A stretch of DNA of 64,000 bases. Origin: Streptomyces sp. Alt3. Its GTDB lineage: Bacteria > Actinomycetota > Actinomycetes > Streptomycetales > Streptomycetaceae. The notes below the pieces were generated by a model. That model saw only the letters and a program-made list of their open reading frames with translations. It was not told the DNA's origin and did no database searches. Positions 8,146 to 15,821 of the stretch are shown piece by piece. The stretch spans positions 7,254,001-7,318,000 of the forward strand of contig NZ_CP120983.1 of assembly GCF_030719215.1 (NCBI RefSeq), in the 5' to 3' direction. Positions within the stretch are counted from its first letter, which is position 1; every line of letters starts with the position of its first letter. Both the position numbers and the translations under genes were made by a program.

Positions 8146-9189
8146 TCAGGACGTGGTCTCCGCGCCCTCCGCCAGGCGTACCGTGCTGAGGATCTTCTGG
8201 ATGGTGGCGTCCGGGAGTTCGTCGTCGACGCCGGCGTTGGCGTAGAGGATCCAGGACGAGTAGTCGCCCTTGGCGTTCTTGAAACTGAACGCGATCGACT
8301 TGCCGTCGGTGTCGCACTTGTTCTTGTTGGCCAGCCCGGTGGCGGTGGCCTTGACGACGCTGCCCGACAGACCCGACTTCGTCGTGTACTGCTCGGGCTT
8401 ACCGGTCTTCACCTTCTCCTTCGGGTCCTCCTGGGCATAGGCGGCCCAGACCCAGTTGGAGGCCTCGTTGGTGGCCGCCTCGTCCGTGCTCTTGGCGCCC
8501 TGGGCTCCCTTGGTGCCGACACCGGCCAGACCGGTGTCCTCCTGCTTGCCGTCCTTGTCCGTGTCGTCGCTGCACCACTTCGTCTTGAGGTACGCGGGAG
8601 CGGAGAATCCGACCGCCGGAGGACCCGTGGGGTCCTTCACGTCCTCGAAACCGGAGATCACACCGGTGCCCGAGACCTCCCAGTCGCCGGGCACGTCGAA
8701 CTGCGTGCCCCACTTGGGGTTGGTCACGACCTTCCAGCCCGGGACCGTGGGTGCGGCGTCCTCGCCGCCCCGCGGGTTGGCCGCGGGGGAGGAGGACGCG
8801 GTGTCGGACGGCTTGGCGGTCGGTGACGAGGACGCCTTGTCGTCGGCCACGTCCGAGCCGCCCTTGTCGTCCTTGTTCATGACGACGACACCGGTGACGA
8901 CGGCCGCGATGACGACGGCGGTCGCCGCGAGGACGGCGACGATCGTCGTCTTCTTCTTGTCGTCCGGCTGCGGTCCGCCGGGCCCGCCGGGTACGGCGTA
9001 CTGCGGCATCGTGGGCTGCTGGTACGGGTTGGGCTGCGGGTAGCCCGGCTGCTGCCCTGGCTGACCCTGCTGCTGATATCCCGGCTGCTGATAGGGATTC
9101 GGCTGTTGGTACCCCGGCTGCTGGTACGGGTTCTGGTTCTGGTCCTGCGGGTTCTGCTCGCCCCCGGGCGGCTGCTGTCCTGGCCACAT
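8146..9189 (-). CDS. Membrane-anchored protein with Pro/Gln/Tyr-rich N-terminus
   Basis: 347 residues. Residues 1-~75 are a low-complexity cytoplasmic tail with repeated NPYQQPGYQQ units. One membrane segment follows (TTIVAVLAATAVVIAAVVTGVVVM, ~79-102), then a Ser/Thr/Asp-rich linker and an extracellular domain of ~200 residues with paired cysteines (KWCSDD and NKCDTD). This architecture is common for Streptomyces cell-surface proteins of unknown role. The topology is tail inside, globular domain outside. Start ATG is the last before an AT-richer promoter stretch; no neighbour gives context. Confidence 0.7.
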   Translation of the reverse strand: MWPGQQPPGGEQNPQDQNQNPYQQPGYQQPNPYQQPGYQQQGQPGQQPGYPQPNPYQQPTMPQYAVPGGPGGPQPDDKKKTTIVAVLAATAVVIAAVVTGVVVMNKDDKGGSDVADDKASSSPTAKPSDTASSSPAANPRGGEDAAPTVPGWKVVTNPKWGTQFDVPGDWEVSGTGVISGFEDVKDPTGPPAVGFSAPAYLKTKWCSDDTDKDGKQEDTGLAGVGTKGAQGAKSTDEAATNEASNWVWAAYAQEDPKEKVKTGKPEQYTTKSGLSGSVVKATATGLANKNKCDTDGKSIAFSFKNAKGDYSSWILYANAGVDDELPDATIQKILSTVRLAEGAETTS

Positions 9190-9283
9190 GGCCAGTAACC
9201 ATAGAGGGGAGGGGCGTCGACTGCTACGGGCGCCCCTGTGAGGGGATGGCCAAAGCCTGCTACTGGCAAGTAACATCGCCGCC

Positions 9284-9736
9284 ATGAGTACTGAAGAGAT
9301 GACGGTCGGCGAGATCCTGTCCGCAAGCGTCCCGATGGTCCGGACCCTTGGCATCGAATACCTCGAGACGACCGCGGAGCGTGCTGTCCTCTCGCTCCCC
9401 GACCGTGCCGAGTACCACAACCACCTCGCCGGACCGCACGCCGGAGCGATGTTCACGCTCGCCGAGTCGGCGAGCGGCGCGATCGTCGTCGCGGCGTTCG
9501 GTGACCAGATGGGCCGGGCGGTTCCGCTGCCCGTCACGACCGAGATGGCCTTCAAGAAGGTGGCCATGGGCGATCTCACCGCCACCGCGGTCCTGGGGCG
9601 CCCGGCGGCCGAGGTCGTCGCGGAGCTGGACGAGGGGAAGCGCCCGGAGTTTCCCGTGCGCGTCGAGATCCGTCGCGCCGACGGCGCCGTCACCAGCGAG
9701 ATGAGTGTGGTCTGGACCCTGCGCCCGAACCGCTGA
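9284..9736 (+). CDS. Hotdog-fold thioesterase-like protein (DUF4442/PaaI type)
   Basis: 150 residues. The hotdog signature is readable: the NHLAGPHAGAMFTLAESASG stretch (residues ~47-66) holds the HAG turn and long helix, followed by beta strands with VTTEMAFKKVAMGDLTATA. Members hydrolyse or bind acyl-CoA or acyl-carrier thioesters in the cytoplasm. It is divergent from the Pro/Gln-rich membrane protein gene with about 95 bp between them. Length is normal for the family; the substrate is unknown. Confidence 0.75.
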   Translation: MSTEEMTVGEILSASVPMVRTLGIEYLETTAERAVLSLPDRAEYHNHLAGPHAGAMFTLAESASGAIVVAAFGDQMGRAVPLPVTTEMAFKKVAMGDLTATAVLGRPAAEVVAELDEGKRPEFPVRVEIRRADGAVTSEMSVVWTLRPNR

Positions 9737-9737
9737 C

Positions 9738-9833
9738 CCCCGGCCGCCCCCGGTGACCGCCGGCGGCCCCGCGGACCCCGGCCGCCCCCGGTGACTGCCT
9801 TCCGGCCCCGCGGACCCCGGCCGGGGGCCGCGG
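9738..9833 (+). repeat. Duplicated 38-39 bp GC block ending in a terminator hairpin
   Basis: Two tandem copies beginning CCCCGGCCGCCCCCGGTGAC start at 9738 and 9776, with a third partial copy at 9815. The end forms a near-perfect palindrome, CCGCGGACCCCGG (9808-9820) against CCGGGGGCCGCGG (9821-9833), which probably terminates the hotdog gene. Confidence 0.6.
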
Positions 9834-9921
9834 CGACTTCTCCGTCCGTCCGGCCCGGTAGGCTGCCCGCCGTGCACCCCTCGTGGTGCGCGGCGGCAGA
9901 ATTCTCACGGGAGGACCGGCG

Positions 9922-10584
9922 ATGCACGTCCAGGAGTGGCTCGAGACCGTACCCGCGGTCAGCATTTACCTCCTGGTGGGGGTGGTCATCGGACTCGAGA
10001 GCCTGGGCATCCCGCTGCCCGGCGAGATCATCCTCGTGAGTTCGGCGCTCCTGGCCTCCCAGCACGGCGACATCGACCCCGTGGTGCTCGGCGCCTGCGC
10101 GACGGCCGGAGCGATCATCGGTGACTCGATCGGTTACGCCATCGGCCGCAGGGGAGGGCGCCCGCTGCTCGCCTGGCTCGGCGGCAGATTCCCCAAGCAC
10201 TTCGGGGCGCCCCAGATCGCCCTGGCGGAGCGGTCGTTCGAGAAGTGGGGCATGTGGGCCGTCTTCTTCGGCCGCTTCGTCGCACTGCTCCGGATCTTCG
10301 CAGGGCCGCTGGCCGGCGTGCTGCGCATGCCGTACTGGAAGTTCCTGATCGCCAACGTGCTCGGCGGCATCCTCTGGGCCGGCGGCACCACCGCCGTCAT
10401 CTACTCGGTGGGCGTCGTCGCCGAGGCGTGGCTCAAGCGCTTCTCGTGGCTGGGACTCGTGGCCGCCGTACTGATCGGTGTGATCTCGATGCTCGTGCTG
10501 AAGAACCGCGCCAAGAAGGCCGCGGAACAGGCCGGCGGCCCGGTGCCGGCGCCCGAGCCGGACGCGGTCCCCGCAGCCGACTGA
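9922..10584 (+). CDS. DedA-family membrane protein
   Basis: 220 residues. The DedA/SNARE-associated hallmarks are present: ESLGIPLPGEIIL near residues 26-38, the G-x-x-x-G-YAIGRRGGR motif after the second helix, and FFGRFVALLRIFAGPLAGVLRMP with the conserved F-x-R-x-x-P/A-x-x-R pattern. About five membrane segments, then a short charged Pro/Ala tail. DedA proteins are undecaprenyl-phosphate or phospholipid flippases and help maintain the proton motive force. ATG follows GGGAGGACC. It converges on the carbonic anhydrase-type gene. Confidence 0.88.
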   Translation: MHVQEWLETVPAVSIYLLVGVVIGLESLGIPLPGEIILVSSALLASQHGDIDPVVLGACATAGAIIGDSIGYAIGRRGGRPLLAWLGGRFPKHFGAPQIALAERSFEKWGMWAVFFGRFVALLRIFAGPLAGVLRMPYWKFLIANVLGGILWAGGTTAVIYSVGVVAEAWLKRFSWLGLVAAVLIGVISMLVLKNRAKKAAEQAGGPVPAPEPDAVPAAD

Positions 10585-10616
10585 TCCTGTGGACGCCGGG
10601 CACCCGGCCCGGGCCT

Positions 10617-11150
10617 TCAGCCCTCCTGGTGCGCCGAGCGATGGGCCTTCGCCAGCTCCACGTATCCCGCCGCGTTGAAAGCGATGCCCTCACGCTCCTC
10701 CGCCGTCAGCTCCCGCTTGACCTTGGCGGGCACACCGGCCACGAGGGAGCCCGGCGGCACCCGCATCCCCTGCGGCACCAGGGCCTGCGCCGCGATCAGC
10801 GAACCCGCACCGATGTGCGCGCCGTTGAGCACGGTCGCGCCCATGCCGACCAGTACGTCGTCCTCGATGACGCAGCCGTGCAGGACGGCGTTGTGGCCGA
10901 CCGAGACCCTGGCGCCGACCGTCAGCGGGAAGCCGGGGTCGGTGTGCACGCTGCAGTTGTCCTGGATGTTGCTGTCAGGGCCCAGGGAGATCGGGCCGCA
11001 GTCGGCACGCAGCACGGCCTGGTACCAGACGCTCGAGCCCGCGGCGAGCGACACCTCACCGATGACGACCGACGTCGGCGCCAGGAACGCGTCCGGATCG
11101 ACGTCCGGCTCCTTGCCGCCGATACCGGTGACCAACGCCTGCTCTGCCAT
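10617..11150 (-). CDS. Gamma-class carbonic anhydrase family protein
   Basis: 177 residues of left-handed beta-helix hexapeptide repeats. The three metal-binding histidines of the gamma class are in place: His69 in CSVHTD, His86 and His91 in VGHNAVLHGC (five-residue spacing, as in Cam/YrdA). The N-terminal GKEPDVDPDAF and the RADCGPISLG turn match the YrdA/PaaY/CaiE branch, many of which have weak or no CO2 hydratase activity. Soluble trimer expected. ATG 11148-11150 is preceded by GAGGAGCAGGCG. Confidence 0.85.
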   Translation of the reverse strand: MAEQALVTGIGGKEPDVDPDAFLAPTSVVIGEVSLAAGSSVWYQAVLRADCGPISLGPDSNIQDNCSVHTDPGFPLTVGARVSVGHNAVLHGCVIEDDVLVGMGATVLNGAHIGAGSLIAAQALVPQGMRVPPGSLVAGVPAKVKRELTAEEREGIAFNAAGYVELAKAHRSAHQEG

Positions 11151-11297
11151 CGCCTGCTCCTCGGGTGGGGTGTGGTGCGCGCGGCGCCCCGTGCTCCGCA
11201 CGAACCGTAAACGACGGCCCCGCGTCCCGGCCGGGTGGGGTGAACATCACAGCCCACGACGCCGATCCGTCAGGGGCGGGCCGACTACCGTGAGCGG

Positions 11298-12047
11298 GTG
11301 CCGAAGAACCGGAACTTGTTCTCCTCCCTGGCCCTCCGGCGGCGTGAGGTCACCTCCCGAGCCGTCCACCGCGTCTGGGCGTGGGTGCAGGAGACCGGAG
11401 CGGTCACCGCGCCGCACCCCGGCCGGCTCCGCTTCGGCCGCATCGGCACGGGAACCCGGCTCGCCTTCCCGCAGGGAACGGTCTTCGGCGAGCGGTGGAT
11501 CGAGCTGGGCGACCACTGCATCATCGGCGAACAGGTCACACTCACGGCCGGCCTGATGCCCGACCTGGATCTGGGGGCCGAGACCGTCCTGACCCTGGGC
11601 GACGGCGTGGTGCTCGGCCGCGGCAGCCACGTCATCGCGGACACCTCGGTGTCGATCGGCTCGGACACCTACTGCGGCCCGTACGTCTACATCACCTCCA
11701 CCAACCACAGCTACGACGATCCCGACGAGCCCGTGGGCAGGCAGTGGCCGCGCATGGAACCGGTCGTGATCGGGCCCGGGTGCTGGATCGGCACCGGAGC
11801 GGTGATCCTTCCGGGGGCGAGGCTCGGCCGTAACGTCGTGGTCGCGGCGGGAGCCGTCGTACGCGGAGAGGTCGCCGACCACGCGGTGGTGGCGGGAGCG
11901 CCCGCCAGGGTGGTGCGGAGCTGGGACCCCGAGAAGGGCTGGCAGCCGCCGCTGCGCACCCCCGCGCCCGTGCCGATCCCCGACGGCGTCACGTCCGAGC
12001 AACTGGCCGCCGTGGCGCTGCTGCTGGAGGACCCGGCGGGGAGCTGA
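11298..12047 (+). CDS. Hexapeptide-repeat acyltransferase
   Basis: 249 residues from a GTG. The centre (~residues 60-205) is a run of hexapeptide repeats forming a left-handed beta-helix, with the TSTNHSYDDPDEPV loop carrying the catalytic-type His of maltose/galactoside O-acetyltransferases, and IGTGAVILPGARLG then VVAGAPARVVR at the end of the coil. N- and C-terminal extensions are longer than in LacA/Maa. The acyl acceptor, probably a sugar, is unknown. It is divergent from the carbonic anhydrase gene, another beta-helix protein but not closely related. Confidence 0.75.
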   Translation: MPKNRNLFSSLALRRREVTSRAVHRVWAWVQETGAVTAPHPGRLRFGRIGTGTRLAFPQGTVFGERWIELGDHCIIGEQVTLTAGLMPDLDLGAETVLTLGDGVVLGRGSHVIADTSVSIGSDTYCGPYVYITSTNHSYDDPDEPVGRQWPRMEPVVIGPGCWIGTGAVILPGARLGRNVVVAAGAVVRGEVADHAVVAGAPARVVRSWDPEKGWQPPLRTPAPVPIPDGVTSEQLAAVALLLEDPAGS

Positions 12048-12094
12048 CGGACCCGCGACCGAAGGGCCGTGGAGGGTGGGAGTGCTCTCCGGTG

Positions 12095-12766
12095 TCAGAG
12101 GGCTGCCACGCTGTTGATTTCCCTGTTCTCCAGGACGTGGCGGACGTGTCCCCCGCGGGTGAGGTTCAGTGCCGCTCGGCCGAGCTGGGCGGTGTCGGTC
12201 ACCAGGGCCGGTCCCAGACGAAGGAGCCGCAGGAGCGGTACGAGCGGGGTGGCCGCGGCGCCGGCCCACCGATAGGCGGTGGTCTTGGAGCGGGCCTTGT
12301 GGGCAGGCAGGACGAAGCCGGGGCGCAGGGCGTATCCGTTGGGGAAGGTGGAGACGATCGCGTTCTCGGTGCGCCCTTTGACGCGGGCCCAGCGAAGCCG
12401 TCCGCTTCCGGTGCTGTCCGTGCCGCCACCGGAGACGTAGACGAAGGTCAGATCCGGATTGACTTCGTGGAGGGCGCGCGCGGCGGCGGTGGTGTATCCG
12501 TAGGTGATGCGTTCGTAGGCCTCGGGTTCCATGCCGGTGGAGCTGACGCCGAGGCCCCAGAAGCAGGCGTCGGCGTCGGCGAGGTCGTCCTCGACCGAGC
12601 TGAAGTCGAGGAAATCGGTGTGTACGACCTGCCGCAGCTTCGGGTGCGTCAGCTCCAGCGGTGTCCGTCCGACGGCGAGGACCTGGGTGACATCGTCGGC
12701 GTGCAGGCACTCCTGGAGGAAGCCGTCGCCGATGAGGCCGCTGCCGCCGAAGATGACTGTTTTCAC
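12095..12766 (-). CDS. NAD(P)-binding Rossmann-fold epimerase-like protein
   Basis: 223 residues from a GTG with GAGGAAA upstream. The dinucleotide motif GGSGLIGDG begins at residue 7, followed by an atypical-SDR pattern with CFWGLGVSSTGM, YERITYGYT and VYVSGGGTDSTG. Without the usual Tyr-x-x-x-Lys, it resembles the YwnB/NmrA-like proteins that bind NAD(P) or act on small substrates. It lies 57 bp downstream of the SDR gene in the same direction, so it is likely the second gene of a unit controlled by the divergent TetR. Confidence 0.75.
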   Translation of the reverse strand: MKTVIFGGSGLIGDGFLQECLHADDVTQVLAVGRTPLELTHPKLRQVVHTDFLDFSSVEDDLADADACFWGLGVSSTGMEPEAYERITYGYTTAAARALHEVNPDLTFVYVSGGGTDSTGSGRLRWARVKGRTENAIVSTFPNGYALRPGFVLPAHKARSKTTAYRWAGAAATPLVPLLRLLRLGPALVTDTAQLGRAALNLTRGGHVRHVLENREINSVAAL

Positions 12767-12822
12767 GGTTGTTTCCTCAGTTCGTGTTCGTCGGGCGTTC
12801 CAGGGCTGCGGTGCGGTCGGAC

Positions 12823-13737
12823 TCAGAGACCGTCGGCCACCGAGACGCCGGTGAGTTTCTGGGCCTCGGACCACAGACGTGCAGCGACAGCTCCGTCCTG
12901 GGCGCTGCGCGGCAGGGAAACGGCCTTGGTGGGGCCGACCACGGACCAGCGCGGGCCGTAGTAACCGCCGTTCGTGGCGTCAGGGCTCGTGGCCGCGTAC
13001 AGCAGGGGTTCCGCGCCTTGCTCCGGCCCCTGGGAGGGCACGATCCTGTACAGCAGCGATTCGAGCAGCCCGGGCCGACCACCGTTGAGGGTCGGGCCTG
13101 AGGTCATCAGGTTGGTGCGGGTGTAGCCGGGGTGCGCGCCGGCCGACAGCAGGGGCCAGTGGTGCTGGACGGCGAGGTCGGCGAGGTGGAGCATCATCAG
13201 CATGTCGGCGAGCTTCGACTGTGCGTAGGCCCGGGTGGGGCTGTAGTCGCGGGTGGACTGCAGGTCGTCGAAGTCGATGCGGGCCCGGTTGGCGGTGCCG
13301 CTGCTCATCGTGGCCACGCGGGGGGCGGGGGCGCTGAGCAGCAGGGGCAGCAGCCGGACGGTGAGAGCGAACGGGCCGAGGTAGTTGCTGCCCAGCTGGA
13401 GCTCGAAGCCGTCCGGTGTCTCCGTGCGACGGGGCACGTTCATGACTCCGGCGTTGTTCAGCAGCAGGTCCAGCGGCCTGCCGTCGGGGATCAGGCCGTC
13501 GGTGAAGCTTCGGACGGAACTCCGGTCGGCCAGGTCCAGGGGGCGGACGTCGATCAGGGCGCCGGGGTGCGCGGCGAGGATTTCCGCCCGGGCCTGTTCG
13601 CCCTTGGCCGGTGTGCGCACGGCGAGAATCACCTGGGCACCGGCTTCGGCCAGCCGTTTGGCGGCCTCCTTCCCGGTTCCGCTGTTCGCGCCGGTCACCA
13701 CGGCGAGTTTTCCGTGCTGGTCAGGGACCTGGTACAT
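12823..13737 (-). CDS. Short-chain dehydrogenase/reductase
   Basis: 304 residues counted from the ATG at 13737, which has GGAG six bases ahead; an ATG 12 bases earlier lacks one. The nucleotide motif TGANSGTGKEAA (residues ~15-26), NNAG near 92, the Ser strand MSSGTA and the catalytic pair in YAQSK are all present, and the C-terminal half resembles WWOX/retinol-dehydrogenase-like SDRs. Cytoplasmic NAD(P)H oxidoreductase, substrate unknown. It is divergent from a TetR regulator with matched palindromes in the 89-bp gap, so repression by that protein is likely. Confidence 0.85.
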   Translation of the reverse strand: MYQVPDQHGKLAVVTGANSGTGKEAAKRLAEAGAQVILAVRTPAKGEQARAEILAAHPGALIDVRPLDLADRSSVRSFTDGLIPDGRPLDLLLNNAGVMNVPRRTETPDGFELQLGSNYLGPFALTVRLLPLLLSAPAPRVATMSSGTANRARIDFDDLQSTRDYSPTRAYAQSKLADMLMMLHLADLAVQHHWPLLSAGAHPGYTRTNLMTSGPTLNGGRPGLLESLLYRIVPSQGPEQGAEPLLYAATSPDATNGGYYGPRWSVVGPTKAVSLPRSAQDGAVAARLWSEAQKLTGVSVADGL

Positions 13738-13753
13738 GACGGACTCCATTACG

Positions 13754-13820
13754 TACTGCCGGTATCTTGTCTCGGCCCACCGTAACGGACCGGTGGTAAC
13801 TAATCAAAGTACCGGCGGTA
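13754..13820. promoter_or_regulatory. Paired TetR operator-like palindromes
   Basis: TACTGCCGGTA (13754-13764) and TACCGGCGGTA (13810-13820) are each palindromic around one base and lie in mirrored positions next to the two divergent starts. Extended, the two halves TTACGTACTGCCGGTA and the complement of TACCGGCGGTATGTAA agree at 14 of 16 positions. The intervening CCACCG...CGGTGG may add a further site. Confidence 0.65.
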
Positions 13821-13826
13821 TGTAAC

Positions 13827-14525
13827 ATGGGGGTCGTGACATTTCGACGCGCCCGCACCGATGAACAGCGCAGTCAGCGGCGACGCCAGATTCTGGACAC
13901 CGCGGCCGCGATGCTGACCGAGATGCCTGTGGCGAAGCTGAGCCTGAACGAACTGAGCCGCCGGGTGGGTCTGGCCAAGGCCAACGTGCTGCGCTACTTC
14001 GAGTCGCGGGAGGCGGTGCTGCTCGATCTGCTCGACACCGAGGTCCAGGACTGGATCACCGAGCTCCAGCAGCTGCCGACGGCCGGCGACGGCACCGCAC
14101 GCGAACGCGGGGACCAGCTGGCCGACATCCTGGCCACATCCATGGCGCGAAGGCCGGTGCTGTGTGACCTGCTCGGCGCGCAGGGCGCTGTCCTGGAGCG
14201 CAACATCTCCACCGAGGTCGGCATCCGGCACAAGCACGCGGCCCGGCAATCCCTGCGGACCCTGGTCGAGTTCGTGCTGCGCCACCTTCCCGAACTCGGC
14301 AACGACGGCGCCGCCGCTCTGGTGGAGTCGACCCTGCTGATGTCCATGTCGGCCTGGCAGTGCAGCCGCCCCTCGACGGCAATGCTGGCGGTCTACGCCT
14401 CCGACCCGGAACTGGCGGCCATGCGCATCGACTTCACCGAGCTCGTGCGCCGTACGACAGCGGTGACCGCCGCCGGCCTGCTGGCCCGGCGGGGGCATGG
14501 GGAGAACGCCGTTCGGCCTGCCTGA
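13827..14525 (+). CDS. TetR-family repressor of the divergent SDR genes
   Basis: 232 residues. An N-terminal TetR helix-turn-helix spans ~15-62 (RRRQILDTAAAMLTE ... LSLNELSRRVGLAKANVLRYFESREAVLLDLL), and a helical ligand-binding domain follows. It is divergent from the SDR gene with palindromes next to both starts, which is the classical layout for a repressor that controls itself and the adjacent enzyme genes. Start could be ATG 13827 or the GTG three codons later, which has GGGGG before it. The ligand is unknown, presumably a substrate of the SDR. Confidence 0.85.
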   Translation: MGVVTFRRARTDEQRSQRRRQILDTAAAMLTEMPVAKLSLNELSRRVGLAKANVLRYFESREAVLLDLLDTEVQDWITELQQLPTAGDGTARERGDQLADILATSMARRPVLCDLLGAQGAVLERNISTEVGIRHKHAARQSLRTLVEFVLRHLPELGNDGAAALVESTLLMSMSAWQCSRPSTAMLAVYASDPELAAMRIDFTELVRRTTAVTAAGLLARRGHGENAVRPA

Positions 14526-14683
14526 TCGTCCGGCGGGGACATGGGTGGAGCGCCTTCCGCCCTTGTGTCGAGCTCGGCAGGGTGACGGCCCAGCCGGATG
14601 ATCGTCGCGCCGCCGTCCCGCGCTGCCGCTGGGAGACGGGGCGGCGGGCTGCCGACCCCGGTTGTCGAGGCGGCAGCGGGCGG

Positions 14684-15073
14684 TCAGGCCTCGGGGTCGA
14701 CTTCGGGGTGCGTGAACCGCACGGGCTTGCCCAGCGACCGGGCGTAGGTGATTTCGGCCCGGGTGCTGTCTCCGATGTAGTCGCCGACCACGAGCACATC
14801 ATCGGCGAGCCGGATCTTCGCCCGGTGCAGATCGTCGAGTCGAGCCTTCAGCGCCTCGGCCTCGACGGGATCGGACCAGAGCTCGTGCGGCGACTTCATG
14901 TCGCAGCCCGGTCTGACGACGATCCTTCCGGCTACGGTCTCCCGCAGATCTGCTTCGGACATCCCGGTCATGAAGCGGGTGGAGCCACAGATCACGACGA
15001 TGCGCGGGAGGCCGAGCTGCTTCTTCGCGTCGGCGAGCTTCTCCTCGGGGGTGAGCAGATGCGGGTGCGACAC
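14684..15073 (-). CDS. Nucleoside 2-deoxyribosyltransferase-like protein
   Basis: 129 residues from a GTG with GGAGGAACC upstream. The fold markers of the deoxyribosyltransferase/DUF4406 superfamily are present: CGSTRF near residue 28, and the C-terminal VVGDYIGDSTRAEITYARSLGKPV, where the Glu of RAEITYA occupies the catalytic position and GKPV ends the last helix. Such proteins cleave N-glycosidic bonds of nucleosides or nucleotides; this short member is unassigned. It is the last of a leftward pair after the TetR gene at 15152. Confidence 0.65.
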   Translation of the reverse strand: MSHPHLLTPEEKLADAKKQLGLPRIVVICGSTRFMTGMSEADLRETVAGRIVVRPGCDMKSPHELWSDPVEAEALKARLDDLHRAKIRLADDVLVVGDYIGDSTRAEITYARSLGKPVRFTHPEVDPEA

Positions 15074-15151
15074 CGGTTCCTCCTGGTGGTGTGGTCCAAG
15101 GGGGTCTGCGGAGCTCGAACGCAGCCCAGGCAGGCTGAACCGCATCATCGT

Positions 15152-15712
15152 TCAGGGCCCGTCGAGGGCGTTCCTCACGAGTTCGCGCGCGTACGTGGCG
15201 TCCAGGCGGTCGGGGCGGAAGAGGATGCGGTACATCATCGGCGCCACGACCCGGTCCATGACCCGTTCCGTGTCGGGCGCTTCCTCTCCGCGCCGCGTCG
15301 CACGGTTCAGGACGACGTCGATCTGCTCCGCGGCGTAGGCGGAGCACCTTCCGGCATTGGTGCCGTCCGGATCACCGAGAAGCGCGTCCCTGATGTACGC
15401 GCGCCCGGGCGGGGAGGCCATCTCGTCGAGGAACTGCTCCGCCCAGGCGTCGAGGTCGGCCCGCAGACTGCCGAGATCGACGGGGTCGGTCTCCGGGCGC
15501 AGCCGTTCGACCGCGACGTCGGACAGAAGTTCCTGCAGGTCGCCCCAGCGCCGGTAGACGGTGGAAGGAGTCACGCCGGCGCGGGCCGCCACCATGGGGA
15601 CGGTCAGCGCCGCGCGGCCCGTCTCACCGACCAGCTCGCGGACCGCGGCATGGACGGACTCCTGCACACGGGCGCTGCGCCCACCGGGGCGGGTCGCGGG
15701 CCTGGGGCTCAT
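15152..15712 (-). CDS. TetR-family regulator, candidate controller of the amidase region
   Basis: About 186 residues from the ATG at 15712, which has AAGGTGG at proper spacing; a GTG nine bases upstream is the alternative. Residues ~10-60 hold the TetR helix-turn-helix (LTVPMVAARAGVTPSTVYRRWGDLQELLSDVA) and the rest is the helical TetR_C_11-like domain. A 19-bp palindrome-like element just upstream of its start (15725-15743) is repeated twice between the amidase operon and the metallo-beta-lactamase gene 1.7 kb away, which suggests autoregulation plus control of both neighbours. Ligand unknown. Confidence 0.82.
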   Translation of the reverse strand: MSPRPATRPGGRSARVQESVHAAVRELVGETGRAALTVPMVAARAGVTPSTVYRRWGDLQELLSDVAVERLRPETDPVDLGSLRADLDAWAEQFLDEMASPPGRAYIRDALLGDPDGTNAGRCSAYAAEQIDVVLNRATRRGEEAPDTERVMDRVVAPMMYRILFRPDRLDATYARELVRNALDGP

Positions 15713-15724
15713 GTGTGCCACCTT

Positions 15725-15743
15725 AATGCGAATACGTTGCTTC
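15725..15743. promoter_or_regulatory. Operator-like site upstream of the TetR gene
   Basis: AATGCGAATACGTTGCTTC agrees with the palindrome at 17470-17488 at 14 of 19 positions, including the GCGAAT and TTGCTT half-sites. It lies 13 bp upstream of the TetR start, where binding would block transcription. Confidence 0.5.
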
Positions 15744-15821
15744 CGGCCGCCCCGATTCCGATCCGCGGGCGAACAGCCGGGTCGTCCGCGCGCCCCAGCA
15801 ACCCGGGACGTCCGCCTGCCC

